The position numbers were made by a program, and so were the translations under genes. Below are positions 17,834 to 26,090 of a DNA stretch of 64,000 nt, piece after piece. How positions within the stretch are numbered: the first letter of the stretch is position 1; each line of letters begins with the position of its first letter. Source of the stretch: Bacillus sp. OK048 (GTDB taxonomy: Bacteria; Bacillota; Bacilli; Bacillales; Cytobacillaceae); assembly GCF_900103525.1 (NCBI RefSeq), contig NZ_FNHN01000006.1, positions 248,001-312,000 on the forward strand. The letters are read 5' to 3'. The notes beneath the pieces are model-generated. The model saw only the letters and a list, made by a program, of their open reading frames with translations, was not told where the DNA came from and searched no databases.

Positions 17834-18247
17834 ATGACATCCATTAATACGATTAATTCCTACTCAGCAGTAACAACGAGCACCCAGCCAAAGCAGGAGC
17901 TGGGAAAAGAGGCGTTTTTGAAAATACTGGTTACGCAGCTTCAGAACCAAGACCCAACACAACCGCAAAAAGACGGGGAATTCGTTGCGCAAATGGCACA
18001 GTTAAGCGTATTAGAACAGCTTTCAAACTTGAATAACTCGCTGACGTCCTACTTGGAATCAAGCAATTATTTAAGTCAATATTCATATGTTCTTGGGAAT
18101 AAGGTAACCTGGACAAATCCAGAAACCAATGTGGAAGAGAGCGGTACGGTTACAGGGATTAATTACAAGAATAATCAAGTTTACTATAAAATCGGTGACC
18201 AAGAAATTTTATCAAGTTCTATCCATTCAATGGAAATGAATCAATAA
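17834..18247 (+). CDS. flgD: Hook assembly scaffold protein FlgD
   Basis: 137 residues from the ATG at 17834 (GGGGAGAAG upstream). Contains the FlgD N-terminal core KEAFLKILVTQLQNQDPTQP and EFVAQMAQLSVLEQL. It caps the growing hook; the short length matches Firmicutes FlgD, which lacks the long C-terminal Ig domains. The gene is embedded between fliK and flgE. Confidence 0.92.
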   Translation: MTSINTINSYSAVTTSTQPKQELGKEAFLKILVTQLQNQDPTQPQKDGEFVAQMAQLSVLEQLSNLNNSLTSYLESSNYLSQYSYVLGNKVTWTNPETNVEESGTVTGINYKNNQVYYKIGDQEILSSSIHSMEMNQ

Positions 18248-18263
18248 GAGGAGGAACAAACAC

Positions 18264-19088
18264 ATGCTTCGTTCATTAAATTCAGGGGTATCCGGATTAA
18301 AAGGTTTTCAAACAAAATTAGATGTCATTGGTAACAATATCGCAAACGTTAATACAGTAGGTTTTAAAAAAGGTCGGGTTGTATTTGAAGATATTTTTAG
18401 TCAGACAGTTAAGGGCGCAACAGGTCCAACACAAACCCTAGGTCCGAATCCACTTCCATTATCGGGTGGAACGAATCCGATTCAGGTTGGCTTGGGAACA
18501 AGGATTGGAAGCATTGATACTCTGCATACACCGGGGAGTCCAACAACAACAAATATCGGCACAGATCTCTATCTTGATGGTGACGCATTTTTTGTGGTTG
18601 AAGATGCTGCCCAGAAGCAGTTTTTAACAAGAGCTGGGAATTTCACATTAGACAGCAATAATAATTTAGTCAATCAAAATGGTATGTTTGTAGTCGGCCA
18701 AGATGGGGAACCCATTAACGTCCCTGACAAATACATTACGTTCTCCATTGATACAAATGGCCGCATTATTGGTGTAAACCCAGATGGGACCAGTGAAGAT
18801 TCCGGTTTTAAAATTGGAACGATAGCAGTTGATAATCCAAAGGGATTATTAAAAGCTGGTGGGTCGCTTTATACTTTAACACCTAATGCAGATGCTGCCT
18901 CCATGGCCACACTCCTTACAGAGGGAAGTAATGGACAAATTATCTCAGGGGCACTTGAGATGTCCAATGTCGATTTATCCGAAGAACTAACTGAGATGAT
19001 TACTGCTCAAAGAGGGTTTCAAGCAAATGCAAAAATCATTACTGTTTCCGATTCGATATTAGAAGAATTAGTAAATCTAAAAAGATAA
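18264..19088 (+). CDS. flgE: Flagellar hook protein FlgE
   Basis: 274 residues, near the length of B. subtilis FlgE. The N-terminal motif (LDVIGNNIANVNTVGFKKGR) and the C-terminal motif (SNVDLSEELTEMITAQRGFQANAKIITVSDSILEELVNLKR) are typical. It forms the hook after export. It is immediately downstream of the hook-cap gene flgD and the ruler gene fliK, which makes hook rather than rod (FlgG) the better call. A terminator follows. Confidence 0.9.
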   Translation: MLRSLNSGVSGLKGFQTKLDVIGNNIANVNTVGFKKGRVVFEDIFSQTVKGATGPTQTLGPNPLPLSGGTNPIQVGLGTRIGSIDTLHTPGSPTTTNIGTDLYLDGDAFFVVEDAAQKQFLTRAGNFTLDSNNNLVNQNGMFVVGQDGEPINVPDKYITFSIDTNGRIIGVNPDGTSEDSGFKIGTIAVDNPKGLLKAGGSLYTLTPNADAASMATLLTEGSNGQIISGALEMSNVDLSEELTEMITAQRGFQANAKIITVSDSILEELVNLKR

Positions 19089-19128
19089 AAAAAGAGAGAA
19101 TATCAATCGCGGTATTCTCTCTTTTTTT
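19087..19128 (+). terminator. Intrinsic terminator after flgE
   Basis: GAGAGAATA (19094-19102) pairs with TATTCTCTC (19113-19121), extended by flanking A and T runs. It separates flgE from the riboswitch-controlled fliM operon. Confidence 0.88.
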
Positions 19129-19158
19129 ACATATTTTTCAATATATATAGACATAATG

Positions 19159-19186
19159 TTAAAGTTTCGTAAACATTCGATATAAT
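19159..19186 (+). promoter_or_regulatory. Probable sigma-A promoter of the fliM operon leader
   Basis: A perfect TATAAT at 19181-19186 with a weak -35 (TTAAAG at 19159, 16-bp spacer) in very AT-rich DNA. The predicted start near 19193 lies about 65 bp before the riboswitch. TTCGATAT overlaps the -10, but the spacing to TAAA is too short for a good SigD site. Confidence 0.5.
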
Positions 19187-19259
19187 TCACCATTTTGTGG
19201 GGGTATTCTACAAAAAATATTTGAAAATTAATAATTGTAATGTTATGATTTTTTTTGTA

Positions 19260-19366
19260 CTAAATTTTAAAAAAAACGAAAAAGGCAAATCTGAGGAAAC
19301 TCAGAGACGCAAAGCTATAGGGGCTAAATTGTGAAAACAATATGCCAGCCAGTTACCGAAATTTAG
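19260..19366 (+). promoter_or_regulatory. Cyclic di-GMP-I (GEMM) riboswitch upstream of fliM
   Basis: The leader has the class-I signatures in order: AGGCAAA, a GAAA tetraloop hairpin (CTGAG 19291-19295, CTCAG 19300-19304), GACGCAAAGC at 19306-19315, a GGGGCTAA receptor, a second stem (ATTGTGAAAACAAT) and ATGCCAGCCAGTTACCG. CTAAATTT (19260-19267) can pair with AAATTTAG (19359-19366) to close the element. Established role: class-I aptamers sense cyclic di-GMP. The downstream terminator suggests transcriptional control of the whole fliM-to-sigD gene series. Confidence 0.92.
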
Positions 19367-19398
19367 ATTGTCCTAATCTATTAGTTTATTTATCTATG

Positions 19399-19436
19399 GA
19401 CGAGACTATTTCTTCGGAGTAGTCTCGTCTTTTTTT
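19399..19436 (+). terminator. Riboswitch expression-platform terminator
   Basis: GACGAGACTA (19399-19408) pairs perfectly with TAGTCTCGTC (19420-19429), followed by T7. It lies between the aptamer and fliM. A competing hairpin TAGATT/AATCTA (19364-19380) overlaps the 3' closing strand of the aptamer and may take part in switching; whether ligand turns genes on or off cannot be read with certainty. Confidence 0.88.
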
Positions 19437-19481
19437 GTTGGTTTTTTTTAACATTCATTTTGGAATAAGAGGTGTGATTGA

Positions 19482-20420
19482 ATGGACTATCGTGTTTCAA
19501 ATTCCCAAATTGGTGGTACCTCTACCAATTTGAAAGTATATGATTTTAAAAAAGCATTGCGGTTATCGATGGAGCAGGTACGGGTGCTGACGAGAATCCA
19601 TGAAAACTTTGCTTATCAGCTTGCATCCTTAATTTCATCTGAGTTACGCTCGTTTGTCCAAGTGGAAGTTACTACTGTTGAACAAATGCTGTATGAAGAA
19701 TTTATTAACAAGCTGCCGGACTCCACCATTTTAAGTGTATTTGAATCAGGTGAACAAGGAATTCGAATGGCGATGGATTTAAATCCTGAAATGGCTTTTG
19801 TGATGATTGATCGACTTTTAGGAGGCAAAGGAACGGCAGAGGGATGGGGACGGTCTTCCTTAACTCCTATTGAGGCAAACGTATTTAAGCGTCTATTGGA
19901 GGGAGTCGTTCAAATCCTGCAGAAGGCCTGGAGTGATATTATGGTGCTCCCGCTCAAGTATGTAAACATGGAAACAAATCCCCAATTTTTGCAATTGGGA
20001 ATCCCGACGGAGACGGTCATCGTCATCGCTTTTCAACTAACAGTTGGAAAAGTGGAAGAAACGATGCATCTTTGTATTCCATACATATTGTTAGAGCCTT
20101 ATATTCCAAAGTTATCCTCCCATAATTGGTACGGTCATGGAAAATGGGTGAAAAACAGGGAAGAAAGTGAATATTTACAAGATCGGATCGAGCATTTAAT
20201 TGTCCCTGTTATTACGGAGTTAGGGCGAGCGACGATTACGATGGAAGAAATACTGGGCTTAAATGTAAATGATGTCATTCAATTAAACCAATTGGTGGAT
20301 GAGCCCTTGCAAGTAAGGGTAAATGAAGAAATGAAGTTTTTAGCACACCCGGGAACGAAGAAGTCAAGAGTTGCCATTAAAATTGAGCACTTGATAGAAG
20401 GAGAAGGCAAAAATGATTGA
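19482..20420 (+). CDS. fliM: Flagellar motor switch protein FliM (lacking the CheY-docking N-terminus)
   Basis: 312 residues. [27 protein letters not shown] begins the CheC-like middle domain (split here only by description); the [16 protein letters not shown] segment and a C-terminal SpoA domain follow. It forms the C-ring with FliG and FliN. The usual N-terminal LSQxEIDALL peptide that binds phosphorylated CheY is absent: the protein starts about 25 residues later than normal, and upstream is the riboswitch, not coding DNA. First gene of the riboswitch-controlled operon; its stop overlaps fliN by 8 bp. Confidence 0.92.
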   Translation: MDYRVSNSQIGGTSTNLKVYDFKKALRLSMEQVRVLTRIHENFAYQLASLISSELRSFVQVEVTTVEQMLYEEFINKLPDSTILSVFESGEQGIRMAMDLNPEMAFVMIDRLLGGKGTAEGWGRSSLTPIEANVFKRLLEGVVQILQKAWSDIMVLPLKYVNMETNPQFLQLGIPTETVIVIAFQLTVGKVEETMHLCIPYILLEPYIPKLSSHNWYGHGKWVKNREESEYLQDRIEHLIVPVITELGRATITMEEILGLNVNDVIQLNQLVDEPLQVRVNEEMKFLAHPGTKKSRVAIKIEHLIEGEGKND

Positions 20421-20787
20421 AAAGGGGAATCTCACACAAGATGAAATGGATGCACTTCTTGGAAACAACAAACAGAGTGCAGTCAATGAACCGTTTCAGT
20501 TTTCTGAATTAGAATCGGATGATGTTGGACAAGACCTAAATGAAAAAATGAATTTGGACCTCTTACTGGATATTCCCTTAGAGATTGTGGTGGAGTTGGG
20601 AAGAACGAAAAAGAAAATAAGCGAAGTTCTTGAATTAACTAGTGGGTCGATTGTCGAATTGGACAAGATGGCGGGAGAACCCGTGGATGTGTATGTGAAC
20701 GGCAAGTTGATTGCAAAAGGTGAAGTTGTGGTGATTGAAGAGCATTTCGGAGTAAGAATAAAGGAAATTTGCCAATCTCCTTTATGA
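20413..20787 (+). CDS. fliN: Short flagellar switch protein FliN with an N-terminal CheY-docking-like motif
   Basis: 124 residues. Residues 7-16 ([10 protein letters not shown]) look like the CheY-binding peptide normally found at the start of FliM or FliY. A linker (17-45) leads into the SpoA/FliN domain (about 46-122: [45 protein letters not shown]). The CheC-like phosphatase domain of FliY is missing. It forms the base of the C-ring. A second FliN-type gene lies at 27883, so the two may occupy the ring together. Confidence 0.9.
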   Translation: MIEKGNLTQDEMDALLGNNKQSAVNEPFQFSELESDDVGQDLNEKMNLDLLLDIPLEIVVELGRTKKKISEVLELTSGSIVELDKMAGEPVDVYVNGKLIAKGEVVVIEEHFGVRIKEICQSPL

Positions 20788-20809
20788 CAGGTAATAGGGT
20801 GATGAAGAG

Positions 20810-21169
20810 ATGATAGAGGTAAAAGAAACACAGCTGAAGCAATATTTTACACTTTCGAAGGCGATATTGACCGCTTTGCATCAAGGGGAAGAGGAAAAGG
20901 TACCCGTTTTGATTGAACAGAGGGAAGTCTGTATCTCTACTATTAATAAATTGGACGAGGAAGCTGGAATGGTCCTCATTAATGAAACCATACAGATGCA
21001 GCTCACGGAACTTACAGCTCTTGAAATGGAAATTCAAAACCAAATGCAACAAACGATGAAGCGACTGTCCAATCATGTTCGCTACGTACATAATGAACAA
21101 TACCTTAGAAGTCAATATGAAGATCGGGTCACGGTTTCAAAGGGAGTTTTTTATGACAGTAAGAAGTAA
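20810..21169 (+). CDS. FliT-like flagellar chaperone
   Basis: 119 residues, all-helical and rich in Glu/Gln, with ELTALEMEIQNQMQQTMKRL near the middle. Length, fold and the position immediately before fliS match FliT-type chaperones of FliD. Sequence similarity of this family is low, so the call leans on context. ATG behind GTGATGAAGAG. Confidence 0.65.
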   Translation: MIEVKETQLKQYFTLSKAILTALHQGEEEKVPVLIEQREVCISTINKLDEEAGMVLINETIQMQLTELTALEMEIQNQMQQTMKRLSNHVRYVHNEQYLRSQYEDRVTVSKGVFYDSKK

Positions 21170-21184
21170 AAGAGGAGCCGAAAA

Positions 21185-21547
21185 ATGATAAATCCAAATG
21201 AAATCTACCAAAGAAATCAAATCATGATGGCAAAATCAGAAGAGCTGACACTCATGCTCTATAATGGCGGCGTGAAGTTTCTAAGCCAGGCAAAGCTTGC
21301 GATTGAGAAAAAGGATCCAGCAAAAGCACATTCTTTGATTATGAAAACACAAGAAATTATTACGGAGCTCCTGGTGACGTTAAACATGGAGATTGAAACG
21401 TCCAACTCGCTTTTTTCTCTCTATGATTATATGAAACAAAGATTGATCGAAGCGAATATCACGAAAGACATCGAGATTCTTAAGGAAATAGAAGGAATGT
21501 TTCAGGAATTAAAAACAACTTGGGCACAGGCAATGAAATCATTGTAG
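21185..21547 (+). CDS. fliS: Flagellin export chaperone FliS
   Basis: 120 residues with the family core NEIYQRNQIMMAKSEELTLMLYNGGVKFL and the second helix pair IITELLVTLNMEIETSNSLFSLYDYMKQRLIEANI. FliS holds flagellin in an export-ready state. AGAGGAG precedes the ATG. It is in the early-gene operon here, away from fliD and hag, which couples chaperone supply to the riboswitch-controlled operon. Confidence 0.93.
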   Translation: MINPNEIYQRNQIMMAKSEELTLMLYNGGVKFLSQAKLAIEKKDPAKAHSLIMKTQEIITELLVTLNMEIETSNSLFSLYDYMKQRLIEANITKDIEILKEIEGMFQELKTTWAQAMKSL

Positions 21548-21577
21548 TTTAGAAGATTAATAAAAGTGGGTGAAAAA

Positions 21578-21961
21578 ATGAATCAGATGATTGGGATTAT
21601 GTCGAGAGCTTTAGATGCCTCATCTTTACGTCAAAAATCCATTTCAAATAATATCGCCAATGTTAATACTCCTAATTTTAAACCTACGAAGGTATCCTTT
21701 GAAGAATTGCTGCAGCAAGAAGTAAAGAGCCAGTTTATTGGGAACCGCTCAAATGCAAAGCATGTCCTGATCGGAGAAACAGATCAAATTCCCTCTCCTA
21801 AGCTTGAACAGGGAAACGCGGTTTTTCAAAATAGCGGTAATGGTGTGGATTTAGATTATGAAATGGCGAAGTTAAGTGAAAATACGATTTGGTATCAATC
21901 GTTAACATATGGCTTGAATGAAGAGTTTAATTTACTAAAAACAGCGATTAGGGCGAGGTGA
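21578..21961 (+). CDS. flgB: Flagellar basal-body rod protein FlgB
   Basis: 127 residues from ATG 21578 (GTGGGTG upstream; a GTG at 21566 is possible). The motif QKSISNNIANVNTPNFKPTKVSFEELL is diagnostic of the proximal rod protein FlgB. Its stop overlaps the flgC region; flgB-flgC-fliE is the standard order. Confidence 0.92.
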   Translation: MNQMIGIMSRALDASSLRQKSISNNIANVNTPNFKPTKVSFEELLQQEVKSQFIGNRSNAKHVLIGETDQIPSPKLEQGNAVFQNSGNGVDLDYEMAKLSENTIWYQSLTYGLNEEFNLLKTAIRAR

Positions 21962-21969
21962 TTAGAACA

Positions 21970-22404
21970 ATGTCGATATTTCAATCTCTTTCGATTAGCG
22001 GATCGGCCTTAACCGCCAATCGATTAAAGTTAGATGTTGTTTCCTCTAATCTTGCGAATGCGAACACGACTAGAGGGCAATTTGTTAATGGAGAATGGGT
22101 CCCATATCGCAGAAAAATGGTGGAAGTGGCCGCAAACCAAACCACATCCTTTACAGATCTTCTCCAGAGAGAACTCTCTGGAGTCCGAGTAAATAAAATT
22201 GTAGAAGATACAAGCCCATTTCAGGCAGTCTATGATCCCTCGAATCCTGACAGCAATGAACAAGGCTATGTGATGATGCCGAATGTAGATGTAACAAAGG
22301 AAATGGTCGATTTAATGGCTGCGTCACGTGCCTACGAAGCCAATGTAACCGCGTTTAATGCAGGTAAAGCCATGCTGGTGAAAGCCCTTGAGATTGGAAG
22401 ATAA
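21970..22404 (+). CDS. flgC: Flagellar basal-body rod protein FlgC
   Basis: 144 residues from ATG 21970 (AGGTGATT 8 bp upstream; GTG 21958 is an alternative). MSIFQSLSISGSALTANRLKLDVVSSNLANANTTRG and the C-terminal MPNVDVTKEMVDLMAASRAYEANVTAFNAGKAM are diagnostic. Proximal rod component. Confidence 0.93.
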   Translation: MSIFQSLSISGSALTANRLKLDVVSSNLANANTTRGQFVNGEWVPYRRKMVEVAANQTTSFTDLLQRELSGVRVNKIVEDTSPFQAVYDPSNPDSNEQGYVMMPNVDVTKEMVDLMAASRAYEANVTAFNAGKAMLVKALEIGR

Positions 22405-22419
22405 GGTGGGAAATAGATA

Positions 22420-22716
22420 ATGAACATATCTACTATTCAAGCGTTTACGAATAGTTTACCAACGATTAATAAGCCTCAAAGTACGACGGATTCCTCTCCC
22501 TCTTTTGGGGCGATGCTGAATCAGTATATCCAGGACGCAAATGGTGCAGTGAAAGACTTTGAATCGAAGTCCCTATCACTGGCAAAAGGGGAAGCCATTA
22601 ATTTACACGATGTCACCATTGCGGCACAAAAAGCGAGTATTGCCGTATCTCTCACGACACAAGTACGAGACAAAGCGGTTGAAGCCTATCAAGAAATGAT
22701 GAGAATGCAAATCTAG
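22420..22716 (+). CDS. fliE: Flagellar hook-basal body protein FliE
   Basis: 98 residues. The C-terminal half (SLSLAKGEAINLHDVTIAAQKASIAVSLTTQVRDKAVEAYQEMMRMQI) is the conserved FliE domain that links the MS-ring to the rod. AAGGTGGG lies upstream. Standard flgC-fliE-fliF order. Confidence 0.93.
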   Translation: MNISTIQAFTNSLPTINKPQSTTDSSPSFGAMLNQYIQDANGAVKDFESKSLSLAKGEAINLHDVTIAAQKASIAVSLTTQVRDKAVEAYQEMMRMQI

Positions 22717-22747
22717 TAAAATATACCGATGAAATAGTGGAGTGAGC

Positions 22748-24334
22748 ATGAATCAACAAATACGTGACTTTAAAGAAAAATACTTAGATTTTTGGAATTC
22801 AATCAGTAAAAAAAGAAAGTTTCTATTTATTGGTACTTTTATCGCCATCATCGTAGTTTTGTCTCTCTCTATCTTTTTTCTATCAAGATCCACTTATGTC
22901 CCATTATTCACTACGGAGATGAGTCAAAAGGAGATTGGTGATATCAAAGCGGTACTGGATCAAGAAGGTTTTACCGATTATAAACTGGATCGTAACGGGA
23001 CAACGATTCTAGTGCCACAGCAAGATGTAGATGATTTATTGGTTTCATTGGCCTCCAAAGGTCTTCCCAAAACAGGCACGATCAGTTTTTTTGATATGAC
23101 AAAGGGTTTGCAGTTTGGGGCAACGGATCGTCAGTTGGATGCGATGGAAAAAGAGGCGCTTCAAGGAGAAGTGGCCGACCTGCTGCGGCATGTCGAAGGG
23201 GTGAAAAATGCTGCTGTCGTGATTACAACTCCTCAAACGAGCCTATTTGTGCAGCCAGATGAGAAGGAGAAAGCCTCAGCCTCCGCAGTCATTGAACTGG
23301 AACCGGGCTATGAATTAGAACCAAAGGAAATTCAGGTTTTATATCATTTAATTTCAAAAAGTGTACCGAACCTGCCTAAAGAAAATATTGTGATGACGGA
23401 CCAGGGAGGGCAAGGATTGGATCTGCCGGAACAAATGACTGGCGCATCAGATAACTATGACCAGCAAAGGAAGATTCAGAAAGACATTGAAGCAGATATT
23501 CAAAAAGACCTGCAACAGATGCTCGGAACTATTATGGGTCATAACAAAGTTCTCGTACAAGCCTTTGTACGCCTCAATTTTGATCAGGTGAAAACACGAG
23601 AGGATTTAGTAGAACCAGCCGCTGAAAATGAGGGTATTGCCGTCAGTGTCGAAGAGATTTCGAAAAAATACAGTGGAAAAGATACGGCTGCTGGTGTGGA
23701 CGGTACGGGAAAAACGGATATTGCTGGATATGCAGGTACCAACCCATCGCAAGAAAATACTTCAGAAGAATTAGAGAAACGGGTGAACTATGAAGTAAAT
23801 CGAATTACAAATGAAATCGTTCAAAGTCCTTATAAAATTGAGGATTTGACCATCAATGTCGGTGTAGAACCCCCTAATCCAGACAAACCTGCATCCTTAA
23901 CACAGGATACAAGGGATAGTATTCAACAAATTCTTTCAAATGTCGTTCGAACGGCGCTAAGTTCAAATCCAGCTTTAACCGATCAAGATATCCAATCACG
24001 AATTACCGTATTCTCTCAGGAATTTAACGGGAAAGCAGAAATGCCAAAAATAGTGGAGGAATCCAGTGTTCTCCCAGCATGGGCTTGGTGGAAATATGCC
24101 CTTATTGGTGCAGGTGGATTGGTGTTATTAATCCTTCTATTCACTTTAGTGCGCCGGAGAAAATCAAAAGAGGAAGAAGAAGACCCATTTCCTACTTATC
24201 AAGAAGCCCCGGTTAAGCCTGTTGAGTTGAAGGAAGATGAAAAAGTGGCCATTAAAAAGCAAGTGGAGCAAATGGCAGTGCAACAGCCGGAAGAATTTGT
24301 AGGACTGCTGCGAAATTGGCTTTCAAGGGATTAG
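22748..24334 (+). CDS. fliF: Flagellar MS-ring protein FliF
   Basis: 528 residues from ATG 22748, which is better spaced from GTGGAG than the in-frame GTG at 22742. Two membrane segments (about 26-47 and 450-470) enclose the periplasmic-type YscJ/FliF domain with VPLFTTEMSQKEIGDIKAVLDQEG. The C-terminal tail (GLLRNWL) is the FliG-binding part. It forms the MS-ring, the assembly base of the motor. Confidence 0.94.
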   Translation: MNQQIRDFKEKYLDFWNSISKKRKFLFIGTFIAIIVVLSLSIFFLSRSTYVPLFTTEMSQKEIGDIKAVLDQEGFTDYKLDRNGTTILVPQQDVDDLLVSLASKGLPKTGTISFFDMTKGLQFGATDRQLDAMEKEALQGEVADLLRHVEGVKNAAVVITTPQTSLFVQPDEKEKASASAVIELEPGYELEPKEIQVLYHLISKSVPNLPKENIVMTDQGGQGLDLPEQMTGASDNYDQQRKIQKDIEADIQKDLQQMLGTIMGHNKVLVQAFVRLNFDQVKTREDLVEPAAENEGIAVSVEEISKKYSGKDTAAGVDGTGKTDIAGYAGTNPSQENTSEELEKRVNYEVNRITNEIVQSPYKIEDLTINVGVEPPNPDKPASLTQDTRDSIQQILSNVVRTALSSNPALTDQDIQSRITVFSQEFNGKAEMPKIVEESSVLPAWAWWKYALIGAGGLVLLILLFTLVRRRKSKEEEEDPFPTYQEAPVKPVELKEDEKVAIKKQVEQMAVQQPEEFVGLLRNWLSRD

Positions 24335-24352
24335 GGTTAAGGGAGCGATTAG

Positions 24353-25354
24353 ATGGAACAGTATACAAACACACAAAAGGCAGCAATATTATTGCTTTCC
24401 GTCGGACCGGATGTTTCTGCTTCGATTATGAAACATTTAGAAGAGAATGAAATAGAGAGTATCACAAAGGAAATTACCGATTTGCGCAAGGTTACCTCAG
24501 ATGTAAAGGAGAAGATTATAAGGGAATTTCATCAGTTGGCCGTTGACTCAAACGTCGTTTCGTATGGAGGAATTGATACGGCAACAGAGTTATTAAAACG
24601 CACCTTTGGTCCGGATAAAGCTGCAGGCTTACTGAAACGGATGGGCAATCGGACCAATAACAGACCGTTTCAGTTTATTCAGCAGGTCGAACAAACACAA
24701 ATTTTTCATCTACTTCAATATGAAAATGCTCAAACCGTTGCCTTGGTTCTATCATACTTAGATGCAGAAAAGGCAGCAGCGACGCTTTCAGTCTTTCCAC
24801 CAGAAAGGCAAATTGAAATTGCGAAGCGGATTGCGATGATGGACACGGCCTCGCCGGAAATTATCCATCAAGTTGAACAGGTTTTACAAGAAAAGCTCAC
24901 AATGACAAGTTCGCAAAAACACGAGTCACAAAAAGGAATTGACTCCATTGTCAGTATTTTAAGCAGCGTGGACCGAGGGACAGAAAAAAATATTTTGGAA
25001 ACGTTGGAAAATGAGGATCCTGAATTAGCCAATGAAATCAAACAGAGGATGTTTGTGTTCGATGATATTGCCTATCTTGACAATCGCTCGATTCAGCGGA
25101 TTCTAATGGATGTCCAAAATAACGACCTGTATCTAGCATTAAGGATGACAACACAGGGTGTAAAAGATACGGTTTACCGAAACATTTCAAAACGTCGTGA
25201 AGAGGGACTTGAAGAACTGTTAAATTCTAATGACCAAGTTCGTGTGAAAGATGTGGAAGACGCCCAAGGTCGGATCGTAACGGTTATTCGGAAATTAGAG
25301 GAAGACGGCGTTATCATCATTTCTCGAAATGGGGAAGAGAATCGTGTCATCTAG
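24353..25354 (+). CDS. fliG: Flagellar motor switch protein FliG
   Basis: 333 residues with N-terminal FliF-binding, middle and C-terminal torque domains; the last carries MFVFDDIAYLDNRSIQRIL with the charged ridge. The usual EHPQ motif reads ENAQ (within YENAQTVALVL), a change at a surface that normally contacts FliM. It connects MS-ring, C-ring and the MotA stator. The stop overlaps fliH. Confidence 0.93.
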   Translation: MEQYTNTQKAAILLLSVGPDVSASIMKHLEENEIESITKEITDLRKVTSDVKEKIIREFHQLAVDSNVVSYGGIDTATELLKRTFGPDKAAGLLKRMGNRTNNRPFQFIQQVEQTQIFHLLQYENAQTVALVLSYLDAEKAAATLSVFPPERQIEIAKRIAMMDTASPEIIHQVEQVLQEKLTMTSSQKHESQKGIDSIVSILSSVDRGTEKNILETLENEDPELANEIKQRMFVFDDIAYLDNRSIQRILMDVQNNDLYLALRMTTQGVKDTVYRNISKRREEGLEELLNSNDQVRVKDVEDAQGRIVTVIRKLEEDGVIIISRNGEENRVI

Positions 25355-26090
25355 GCTTGTAAAAGCATTTAACGTCGTAGCTAAAACCGAACAAAAAGTT
25401 GTCGGTGTTCCAACAAAAGAGCAAATATTGATGGAAGATATGCCACCGCAGCCATTTGTTGATCTACAGAAAGAAGAACTACAGTTGGAGTTAGCGCGGC
25501 AAAAGGAACGTGCACACCAAGAATTAAACGAGTGGCGGACAAAGGAAGAGGAACGTTTTCGTTCACAGTTGGAAGAAGAGAAAAGGCTGGGGTATGAAGA
25601 AGGCTATCAGCTTGGGATCGAGGATGGCAATCAGCATGCAAAGGAACAAAATCAAATTTTTTTGCAAAAAGCAGCCGATATTTTAGAGCAAGCATATCAA
25701 GAAAAAGCTGCTATTATTCAAGAGGCTGACCCGTTTGTGATTGAATTGACGATGGAAATTGCCAAAAAGGTGATACAACAAGAATTGAAAACTCAACCTG
25801 ACGCTTTACTTCATATTATTAAACAAACACTGTCGTCCGTGTATGAGACCGACTCGATTTCAATTGGTGTGGCTCCCGAAGATTTCTCTTTTGTTCAAAA
25901 GCAAAGAGAGCAATTACTCGCCATCGACAACGGACAAGTAGAGATAAAGGTTTTCCCTGATTATTCAATCCAGCAGGGGGGATGTATTATTCGAACTTCA
26001 TCTGGCAGTGTGGATGCGAGAATTGATGTCCAGCTAAGTGAAATCAAAAAAGTGTTACTTGCTCATCAACAGGAGGATTCCCGTGGGTAA
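25344..26090 (+). CDS. fliH: Flagellar export ATPase regulator FliH
   Basis: About 248 residues from GTG 25344 (GGGGAAGAG upstream); ATG 25329 is possible. A Gln/Glu-rich coiled region with the EGYQLGIEDGNQHAKEQ glycine-repeat type segment is followed by a FliH C-terminal domain (ELTMEIAKKVIQQELK, GGCIIRTSSGSVDARID). It binds and controls the ATPase FliI encoded next. Overlaps fliG and fliI. Confidence 0.9.
   Translation: MSSRLVKAFNVVAKTEQKVVGVPTKEQILMEDMPPQPFVDLQKEELQLELARQKERAHQELNEWRTKEEERFRSQLEEEKRLGYEEGYQLGIEDGNQHAKEQNQIFLQKAADILEQAYQEKAAIIQEADPFVIELTMEIAKKVIQQELKTQPDALLHIIKQTLSSVYETDSISIGVAPEDFSFVQKQREQLLAIDNGQVEIKVFPDYSIQQGGCIIRTSSGSVDARIDVQLSEIKKVLLAHQQEDSRG

Noticed and set aside
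19160-19183. Sigma-D promoter before the fliM riboswitch
   Set aside because: TAAA and TTCGATAT are present but separated by only 12 bp; a sigma-A TATAAT at the same place fits better.
25381-25695. 104-codon minus-strand frame within fliH
   Set aside because: Antisense to a conserved gene, without start signals; one of many such shadows.
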